From the NCBI GenBank assembly GCA_036399015.1, contig DASWNW010000062.1:119101-183100 (forward strand): a stretch of 64,000 nt of DNA. The letters run 5' to 3'. Of the stretch, positions 58,795 through 64,000 are shown in pieces (positions within the stretch are counted from its first letter, which is position 1; the number at the start of each line of letters is the position of its first letter). This DNA is from QHVT01 sp036399015 (GTDB lineage Bacteria; Acidobacteriota; Thermoanaerobaculia; Gp7-AA8). A program made the position numbers and the translations under genes. The notes beneath the pieces were generated by a model that was not told the origin of the DNA, ran no database searches, and worked only from the letters and a program-made list of their open reading frames with translations.

Positions 58795-59412
58795 GACGGC
58801 GAGGGGGGAGGAGGCGGCGAGGGTGCGGGCGAGCTTCTCGGTCTCCGCCGCCAGCTCCGCGGCGGGGACGACGCGGTCGACCATCCCGATCGCCAGCGCC
58901 TCCTGCGCCTCGACCATTCTTCCCGTGGCCATCAGCTCGAAGGCGCGGCCGCGGCCGACGAGGCGGGGGAGGAGCCAGGTGCCACCCCAGTCGGGATGCA
59001 GCCCGATCTTCACGAACGACTCGCTCAGCTTCGCCGCATCCGAGGCGAGGCGGTAGTCGCAGGCGAGCGCGAGGTTGCACCCGGCCCCGGCGGCGACGCC
59101 GTTCACCGCGGCGATGACCGGCTTGGGCATCGAGGCGATCTGCAGGACGATGTCCCGCCCCGCGTCGAGGAGCTTGCGGAAGGACTCGACGTCGTTCGTC
59201 GCCTGCAGCGACGCCATGTACTCGACATCCCCTCCCGCGCAGAACGCCCGCCCCGCCCCCGTGATTACCACCACCCGCACCGCCTCGTCCCGTTCCGCCG
59301 CCCGCAGCGCCTCGAGCAAATCCTCCCGCATCGTGCCGGTGAACGCGTTCAGCTTGTCGGGACGGTCGAGGGTGAGGGTGGTGACGCCGTTTGCGGTGGT
59401 GGGGGTGATCAT
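58651..59412 (-). CDS. Enoyl-CoA hydratase/isomerase
   Basis: A 253-residue crotonase. GAGRAFCAGGDVEYM and PVIAAVNGVAAGAGCNLALACDYRLAS form the oxyanion-hole region; FVKIGLHPDWGGTWLLPR includes the position of a catalytic Glu, replaced here by Asp in HPDWGG as in many family members. The substrate is unknown. The tail (FASEEARHKIAAFARKGA) is duplicated in antisense in the cupin gene. Confidence 0.88.
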   Translation of the reverse strand: MITPTTANGVTTLTLDRPDKLNAFTGTMREDLLEALRAAERDEAVRVVVITGAGRAFCAGGDVEYMASLQATNDVESFRKLLDAGRDIVLQIASMPKPVIAAVNGVAAGAGCNLALACDYRLASDAAKLSESFVKIGLHPDWGGTWLLPRLVGRGRAFELMATGRMVEAQEALAIGMVDRVVPAAELAAETEKLARTLAASSPLAVAGIKRALGQHERNDLRAQLDLEAEHQAGCFASEEARHKIAAFARKGA

Positions 59413-59426
59413 GGGGCGGAGTTTAG

Positions 59427-59525
59427 TCGCAGAGTCTCAGAGTCTCAGAGTCTCAAAGAGTCTCTTCGGGAAACGTGCATTCAGCGGAGCTCTCTGAGAC
59501 TTTGAGACTCTGCGACTCTGAGACT
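59427..59525. repeat. AGAGTCTCA hairpin element
   Basis: Left-arm words CAGAGTCTCAGAGTCTCA (59430-59463) face GAGACTTTGAGACTCTGCG and GACTCTGAGAC (59492-59525). Same architecture as the other hairpin elements but with a different word. It spans the gap between the hydratase and small membrane protein genes. Confidence 0.9.
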
Positions 59526-59775
59526 ATCTCCGGTTCTTATCCACGATCGCGTAAATGATGATGAGGAACGCGAGGAGGCGGAGGACGTAGAGGGGGGACT
59601 GGTCCTCGACGGTCGTCCGGGTGAGGGCGAGGGCGACGCGCTGGACGGCGAGGATGCCGAAGGCGGCGGCGAAGAGGCCGAAGAGGCGGTCGCGGCTGGT
59701 GACCCAGAAGCGGAGGAAGAAGAGGCCGGCGACCGAGTAGCCGGCGAAGAGGGCGCCGTAGATCAGGTTGATCAT
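59524..59775 (-). CDS. Small DUF5985-like membrane protein (b)
   Basis: 83 residues with three hydrophobic helices; IYGALFAGYSVAGLFFLRFW and a final Arg-rich tail. It is similar in size and layout to the gene just upstream. Overlaps that gene by four bases. Its end reaches the AGAGTCTCA repeat. Confidence 0.7.
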   Translation of the reverse strand: MINLIYGALFAGYSVAGLFFLRFWVTSRDRLFGLFAAAFGILAVQRVALALTRTTVEDQSPLYVLRLLAFLIIIYAIVDKNRR

Positions 59776-60035
59776 CGCGGCGCCTCCCAGATCAGGCCGT
59801 ACACGAGAGCGCTGATGCCCGCCAGCGCCGGCAGGGTCCGCCACATCTCCATGTCGAGGTCGGGCAGGACGGCCACGTCGAGGGTCAGCAGGATGTTGTT
59901 GAGCGCCAGCCCGGCGAAGCAGAGGCCGCTCCAGAAGAGCAGCCGCACCCGGCTCCGCGAGTAGCCCCGCAGCAGGAGCACCGCGCAGATCATGCTCGTC
60001 AGCGCGCAGAGGACGTAGATCGCGGTGGCCAGCAT
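59772..60035 (-). CDS. Small DUF5985-like membrane protein (a)
   Basis: 87 residues, three hydrophobic helices with an Arg-rich loop (RGYSRSRVRLLFW). This is a paralog of the downstream gene; both look like short membrane proteins of the DUF5985 type. Function unknown. It follows the putative winged-helix gene by 18 bases. Confidence 0.7.
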   Translation of the reverse strand: MLATAIYVLCALTSMICAVLLLRGYSRSRVRLLFWSGLCFAGLALNNILLTLDVAVLPDLDMEMWRTLPALAGISALVYGLIWEAPR

Positions 60036-60053
60036 GTCGTCTCGATTCTCCTC

Positions 60054-60392
60054 TTACTTCTTCAGCTTGAATGCATCGGCGAAGCTGCGCAGCGGGTCGG
60101 GCGTCCCGCCGCCCACCAGCGAGACCAGCGCGGCACGGTCGGACTCGTACGCGGCCGCGAGCTCGACCATGTCCTCCTCGGAGGCCCCGGCCGTGTAGCG
60201 GTAACGCGGCAGCCCCGAGCTCCCGTCGAACACGATCACCCCGTTCGAGGCGAGGAGGAACAGGCGCATGGCGGTCGACTCCGGCGGGGTGCCGAGGTCC
60301 TGCGAGACCTCGGGGGCGGTCCAGGCGCGGGCGGGGTCGCGCCGGAGGAGCAGCACGATCTCGATCTGCTCCACGGACGGGAGCCGCTCCAT
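60054..60392 (-). CDS. Small winged-helix-like protein
   Basis: 112 residues from ATG 60392 (an in-frame TTG lies a little upstream). VEQIEIVLLLRRDPARAWTAPEVSQDLGT is a winged-helix-like start with a typical helix 3, and the rest is a strand plus helical tail. It could be a DNA-binding regulator for the two membrane proteins that follow. Confidence 0.6.
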   Translation of the reverse strand: MERLPSVEQIEIVLLLRRDPARAWTAPEVSQDLGTPPESTAMRLFLLASNGVIVFDGSSGLPRYRYTAGASEEDMVELAAAYESDRAALVSLVGGGTPDPLRSFADAFKLKK

Positions 60393-60515
60393 GATGAACC
60401 GCGACAGCTTGTCGGAAATCGGACCAGCCAACTTGGTTGGGAAGCCATGCAACGACGCTGCCGGACGAGCGCGGCAAGGCAATTCACCCGCGCGCCGGAA
60501 TGTTATTTCGGCTGC

Positions 60516-61622
60516 ATGGCACAGACCCAATCGATCCTCGGCGACGTGCTCGCCCAGCGCACCGCCGAGGGGGAGCTTTACGAGAAGCTGGAAAACAAGG
60601 GGGTGCGCTGTTTCTCCTGCGGCCACCGCTGCCGGATCCCCGAGGGGCTGAAAGGCATCTGCAAGGTCCGCTACAACGAGGGCGGCATCCTGAAGGTGCC
60701 GCGCGGCTACGTGGCGGCGCTGCAGGTCGACCCGATCGAGAAGAAGCCCTTCTTCCACGCCTATCCCGGCGCGCTCGCCCTCTCCTTCGGCATGCTCGGC
60801 TGCGACTACCACTGCGGCTACTGCCAGAACTGGGTGACCTCGCAGGCGCTGCGCGACCCGATGGCCATCGCCCCGCCGCGGGACGTCGAGCCGGCGGAGC
60901 TGGTCCGGCTCGCCAAGAAGCATGGCGCGAAGGTCATCACCTCCACCTACAACGAGCCGCTCATCACCTCGGAGTGGGCCGTCGAGGTCTTCCGCGAGGC
61001 GAAGAGGGAAGGCCTCGTCTGCTCGTACGTCTCCAACGGCAACGGGACGCCGGAGGTGCTCGACTACATCGCGCCCTACGTGACGATGTACAAGGTCGAT
61101 CTCAAGGGCTTTCACGATCGCCACTACCGCGACCTCGGCGGCGTGCTGCAGCCGGTGCTCGACACCATCAAAGGCCTCAAGCAGCGCGGCATCTGGGTGG
61201 AGATCGTCACGCTGGTCGTCCCCGGCTTCAACGACTCCGACGAGGAGCTGACCGGCATCGCCGAGTTCCTGGCAGGCGTCGATCCCGACATCCCGTGGCA
61301 CATCACCGCGTACCACGAGGATTACAAGATGAACAATCCGTCCACCACCGCCGCGCACCTGCTGCGGGCGTACGAGATCGGGAAACGGGCCGGGCTCCGC
61401 TACATCTATCCCGGCAACATCCCCGGCGCGTTCGGCGACAAGGAGGGGACGCACTGCCCGAACTGCCAGTCGCTGGCGATCGGCCGGCGCGGCTTCCGCG
61501 TCACCTCGTACCGCCTCGTGGACGGCAACTGCCCCGACTGCGGCACGGCGATTCCGGGAGTGTGGGACGGCGAGGCGGCGGTGGGGCAGAGCGGGATTCC
61601 GCGGCCCGTCTGGCTGTCGTGA
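60516..61622 (+). CDS. amrS: AmrS-like radical SAM enzyme
   Basis: 368 residues. The Fe-S motif CDYHCGYC near residue 95 is the CX3CX2C cluster, preceded by a Cys-rich CFSCGHRCRIP and followed by a late zinc-like CPNCQSLAIGRRG and CPDCG. This is the AmmeMemoRadiSam-system radical SAM protein pattern. It forms a radical for an unproven modification. MAQTQS (60516) is the best start; an ATG at 60447 is in frame. Confidence 0.88.
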   Translation: MAQTQSILGDVLAQRTAEGELYEKLENKGVRCFSCGHRCRIPEGLKGICKVRYNEGGILKVPRGYVAALQVDPIEKKPFFHAYPGALALSFGMLGCDYHCGYCQNWVTSQALRDPMAIAPPRDVEPAELVRLAKKHGAKVITSTYNEPLITSEWAVEVFREAKREGLVCSYVSNGNGTPEVLDYIAPYVTMYKVDLKGFHDRHYRDLGGVLQPVLDTIKGLKQRGIWVEIVTLVVPGFNDSDEELTGIAEFLAGVDPDIPWHITAYHEDYKMNNPSTTAAHLLRAYEIGKRAGLRYIYPGNIPGAFGDKEGTHCPNCQSLAIGRRGFRVTSYRLVDGNCPDCGTAIPGVWDGEAAVGQSGIPRPVWLS

Positions 61623-61660
61623 GCCATGGCCCGGCGCATGCTACTCTTCGCGCCCGTCGC

Positions 61661-61966
61661 ATGTCGTTCATCGAAATCCTGAGCACCGCGGAGCTGCCCG
61701 TCGGACGCGCGAAAGCGTGCACCATCGACGGCCGGACCATCGCCGTGTATCACACGCAGGCCGGCTTCTTCGCCACCGACAACACCTGCCCCCACCGCGG
61801 CGGACCGCTCGCGGAGGGGGACCTGATCGGCAACGAGATCAACTGCCCGTGGCACCTCTGGGGCTTCGACGTGCAGACCGGTCTCTGCGCCGGCAATCCC
61901 GAGATCCGCGTGGCCGCGCACGAGGTGCGCGTCGAGGACGAACGCGTCATGGTGAAGCTCTCGTGA
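61661..61966 (+). CDS. Rieske-type ferredoxin-like protein
   Basis: 101 residues. The 2Fe-2S ligands are C43/H45 in CPHRGG and C62/H65 in CPWHLWGF. It is a soluble Rieske protein like NirD or oxygenase ferredoxins. It overlaps the hydrolase gene downstream (GTGA) and lies just behind amrS. Confidence 0.9.
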   Translation: MSFIEILSTAELPVGRAKACTIDGRTIAVYHTQAGFFATDNTCPHRGGPLAEGDLIGNEINCPWHLWGFDVQTGLCAGNPEIRVAAHEVRVEDERVMVKLS

Positions 61967-62598
61967 ACCCGAAGCCGCTCCGCCACGTCGACCTGTACAG
62001 CAGCGCCGGCCGCCTGGAGGCGCTCTACCGCGAGCTCCAGGACCCCGCCGGCGTGGCGGTGATCTGCCATCCGCTCACCACCGGCGGCGGGACGCTGCAC
62101 AACAAGGTCGTCTTCCGCGCGGCGCGCGGGCTCGAGAACGCGAACGTGGCCACGCTCCGCTTCAACTTCCGCGGCGCCGGAGCGAGCGGCGGCCGGTTCG
62201 ACGGCGGGGAGGGGGAGCAGGAAGACGTCTCCGCCGCCATCGAATGGGTGAAGCGGAAGCATCCCGGCAAGAAGCTCTTCGTCGGCGGCTTCTCGTTCGG
62301 CTCGTGGGTGTCCACCCGCGTCGCCTGCGAGCTGGCGGAGATCGACGCCCTCTTCCTCATCGGCACGCCGGTGAACAAGTACGACTTCTCCTATCTGCGG
62401 CACTGCGAGAAGCCGATGCTGATCCTGCACGGCACGCAGGACGAGCACGGCGACGTGGCGAAGGTGGAGAAGATCGGCCAGCAGATCCGCAACGCCGAGA
62501 CGATCATCATCACCGGCGCCGACCACTTCTTCACCAAGCAGTTGGACGGTGTGGAGGAGACGATCCGCGGGTGGGCCGAAGAAATCTTGTCAACATAG
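61963..62598 (+). CDS. Alpha/beta hydrolase
   Basis: 211 residues from GTG 61963. The nucleophile Ser lies in GGFSFGSW (about 108-115), the acid in HGTQDEHGD and the His in ITGADHFF. RFNFRGAGASGG is the oxyanion region of the DLH/YtnM-like hydrolases. Substrate unknown. The stop is followed by a small hairpin CATAGC-GCTATG (62594-62611). Confidence 0.87.
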   Translation: MNPKPLRHVDLYSSAGRLEALYRELQDPAGVAVICHPLTTGGGTLHNKVVFRAARGLENANVATLRFNFRGAGASGGRFDGGEGEQEDVSAAIEWVKRKHPGKKLFVGGFSFGSWVSTRVACELAEIDALFLIGTPVNKYDFSYLRHCEKPMLILHGTQDEHGDVAKVEKIGQQIRNAETIIITGADHFFTKQLDGVEETIRGWAEEILST

Positions 62599-62642
62599 CT
62601 TGACGGCTATGCTGTAACGCCATACACTGTCTTTGGCTGACA

Positions 62643-62710
62643 GGTGCCCCGGCGTTTCCTCCTTAGTGAAACCCCCCTTCTCCTGTTGGCGCTTCCGACG
62701 CCGGGGCACC
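62643..62710. terminator. Large inverted repeat between convergent genes
   Basis: GGTGCCCCGGCGT (62643-62655) and ACGCCGGGGCACC (62698-62710) are perfect complements around a 42-base loop. Neither gene end has a T-run. It may stop transcription of either gene, or be part of a structured transcript. Confidence 0.55.
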
Positions 62711-62719
62711 ACGGCCACT

Positions 62720-63466
62720 TCAACCAAGCGCTTCCCGCAGGAACCCCAACCCCAGAATCGTCCGCGTCCCGTGCCACGTGAACAGGTGGCCCGGGAACGG
62801 ACCTATCACGCGCGTCCCCTGGATCGCCGCGGCATCCTCCTCGGTGAAGAGGTAGGGCTCGTCGGGCAGGAAGACGACGTCGGGGCGCATGCTCAGCACC
62901 TCTTCCAGCGAGAGGTGGGGGTAGCGGGTCTGGTCCCGCAGCACGTTCACGCCGCCGGCCGCCTCGACGAGCCGTGAGACGTAGGTGTCGCCGCCGCACC
63001 ACATCCAGGGGTTCTTCCAGATCGGGCAGGCGAAGGTGAGGGAGCGGCGGGGCATCGCCGCCTGTGCCTCCCGCAGCCGCTCCACCAGCTCGGCCGCCTT
63101 CTCCTGCCGCCCGTGCAGCTCGCCGAGCTGCGCGATGAGCGCGGCCACGTCCCCGACGGACTTCGGCTCGGTCACGAACACCGGTGCGAACTCCTCGATC
63201 GCCTCGGCGTGGCGGCGCAGGTTCTCCTCGAGGTTCATGTGCACGAGGTCGGGGGCGAGGGCGCGCACCTCGTCGACGCGCGGGTTCTTCGTCCCGCCGA
63301 GCCGCGGCAGCCGCAGGTCCGGCGGGAAGATGCAGAAGTCGGTGATGCCGGCCACCGCGTCGCCCGCGCCGAGGTCGAAGAGCGTCTCGGTGAGAGAAGG
63401 GACGAGCGAGACGACGCGGCGCGGGGGCGAGCCGAGTGAAAAGGCCCGCCCCCGGACGTCGTTCAT
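62720..63466 (-). CDS. Metal/cobalamin-type substrate-binding protein
   Basis: 248 residues from ATG 63466. RVVSLVPSLTETLFDLGAG and the rest give the BtuF/FepB-like periplasmic-binding fold (HLSLEEVLSMRPDVVFL). No signal peptide is seen, as in a group of cytoplasmic-looking members. It is probably involved in cobalamin or corrinoid handling; no transport genes are in view. It overlaps the gene at 63463 by four bases. Confidence 0.8.
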   Translation of the reverse strand: MNDVRGRAFSLGSPPRRVVSLVPSLTETLFDLGAGDAVAGITDFCIFPPDLRLPRLGGTKNPRVDEVRALAPDLVHMNLEENLRRHAEAIEEFAPVFVTEPKSVGDVAALIAQLGELHGRQEKAAELVERLREAQAAMPRRSLTFACPIWKNPWMWCGGDTYVSRLVEAAGGVNVLRDQTRYPHLSLEEVLSMRPDVVFLPDEPYLFTEEDAAAIQGTRVIGPFPGHLFTWHGTRTILGLGFLREALG

Positions 63467-64000
63467 TGAGCCGAGAAGGTGGTCACGTGGTGCGTCTGGT
63501 TGTTCGTCACGCTGACGAAGGACCAGAGGCGCAGGCCGGCGTCGAGCGGCTCCACTTCCACCCGGATCGTCTGCGCGCCGGCGAGCGAGCCGAGCGTGCC
63601 CGGATCGAGCTGCAGGTACGCGGGGGCGAGCGGCAGCGACGCGTCCGTCACCCGCTCGGCGGTCTGGAGGCCGAGCGTCCGCTCGACGTTCGCGCGCGGC
63701 GTGGTCTCGTCGTTCGCGTAGACGCGGATCGCGACCCGCGCCCCGCCGCGGCCGTCGAAGTCGTAGATGCGCAGCGTGTGGCGGTAGTGCGGCGCGACCG
63801 GGATGCCGAGGAGGGCGATGGTGGTGGAGCGGAAGTCCTCCTCCGTCACCACCGGGATCTCGCTCCCGGCCGTCAGCGTCGCGCGCGCCGTGTCCCACAC
63901 GCGCGAGTTGAGGTGCACGTTCTTCTCGTCCTGCGTGTAGAGGAACTGCGTGATGAGGCCGGGGCGGAGGGCGGTGGCCGGACCGAGCATCGTGGTCTCG
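63463..64000 (-). CDS. Hypothetical protein, N-terminus beyond window
   Basis: At least 178 residues; the reading frame continues to the window edge, so only the C-terminal part is seen. It is beta-strand rich with FNxT/Ig-like patterns (YLQLDPGTLGSLAGAQTIRVEVEP, LWSFVSVTNNQTHHVTTF), which suggests a secreted beta-sandwich. No family is recognised. The stop overlaps the binding-protein start. Confidence 0.6.
   Translation of the reverse strand, partial: ETTMLGPATALRPGLITQFLYTQDEKNVHLNSRVWDTARATLTAGSEIPVVTEEDFRSTTIALLGIPVAPHYRHTLRIYDFDGRGGARVAIRVYANDETTPRANVERTLGLQTAERVTDASLPLAPAYLQLDPGTLGSLAGAQTIRVEVEPLDAGLRLWSFVSVTNNQTHHVTTFSAQ

Noticed and set aside
62599..62719. Cobalamin riboswitch beside the BtuF-like gene.
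   Set aside because: The region is downstream of that gene (it reads on the minus strand away from it), and no conserved B12-box sequence was seen.
1..64000. tRNA, rRNA, insertion sequences, phage genes, origin.
   Set aside because: None found by reading; gaps are short and explained by repeats, arrays or promoters.

Overview
The window is one stretch of very GC-rich, gene-dense chromosome from a Gram-negative bacterium. The gene content includes an MglA GTPase with a long acidic tail, a giant Ser/Thr kinase-ATPase-TPR regulator, an RsbU/V/W-type partner switch beside a sigma-54 activator, and many four-base overlaps between genes. This resembles Acidobacteriota (or a relative). That placement is an inference, because no rRNA or other decisive marker is present. 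I see no tRNA, rRNA, CRISPR array, phage or insertion sequence.

Layout. 1-2753 (-): a glycosyltransferase, a Gly/Lys-rich small protein and an unknown protein cut by the window edge. 2795-3400: a large composite inverted repeat. 3463-12236 (+): a giant secreted multicopper-oxidase-like protein with a secreted partner, two methionine-salvage genes (mtnB, mtnD) and a glycosyltransferase. 12256-13992: a 21-bp tandem array, then remains of toxin-antitoxin loci. 14081-15605 (+): two membrane proteins and a small protein. 15650-26333 (-): a tight 12-gene run of oxygenases, flavoenzymes, an aminotransferase, glycosyltransferase-like proteins and a shikimate-dehydrogenase fusion, probably one biosynthetic operon. 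26542-28978: a beta-propeller protein and an ECF sigma factor. 29099-32175 (-): a SIR2-domain protein coupled to a STAND-ATPase/TPR protein, the best candidate here for an undescribed defence or cell-suicide system. 32385-40958: a kinase-ATPase-TPR regulator, thioredoxin/YHS proteins, L-lysine 6-transaminase, thiolase and a dehalogenase. 41033-53096: a PilZ-like protein, duplicated antitoxins with a broken toxin, queG, a metallophosphoesterase, a PHP protein, ileS, a second 21-bp array, a MltD-like transglycosylase, mglA and others. 53183-57649 (+): a sigma-54 activator with its apparent enhancer sites, a -24/-12 promoter, and a regulated small ORF-RsbW-RsbV-RsbU set. 57677-64000: a cupin with a chimeric end, a HicB/HicA remnant between 150-bp direct repeats, an enoyl-CoA hydratase, small membrane proteins, AmrS, Rieske, a hydrolase and a metal/cobalamin-type binding protein.

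Two non-coding themes run through the window. First, many gaps hold hairpin elements built from short words repeated in tandem on both arms (GAGGAACYC, GTTGCYGG, GTTGTCGG or AGAGTCTCA types). Several have become coding sequence: one sits in frame inside a gene and two supply C-termini. Second, two gaps hold unrelated arrays with a 21-bp period. In addition, four toxin-antitoxin loci keep an antitoxin while the toxin is deleted, truncated or interrupted.
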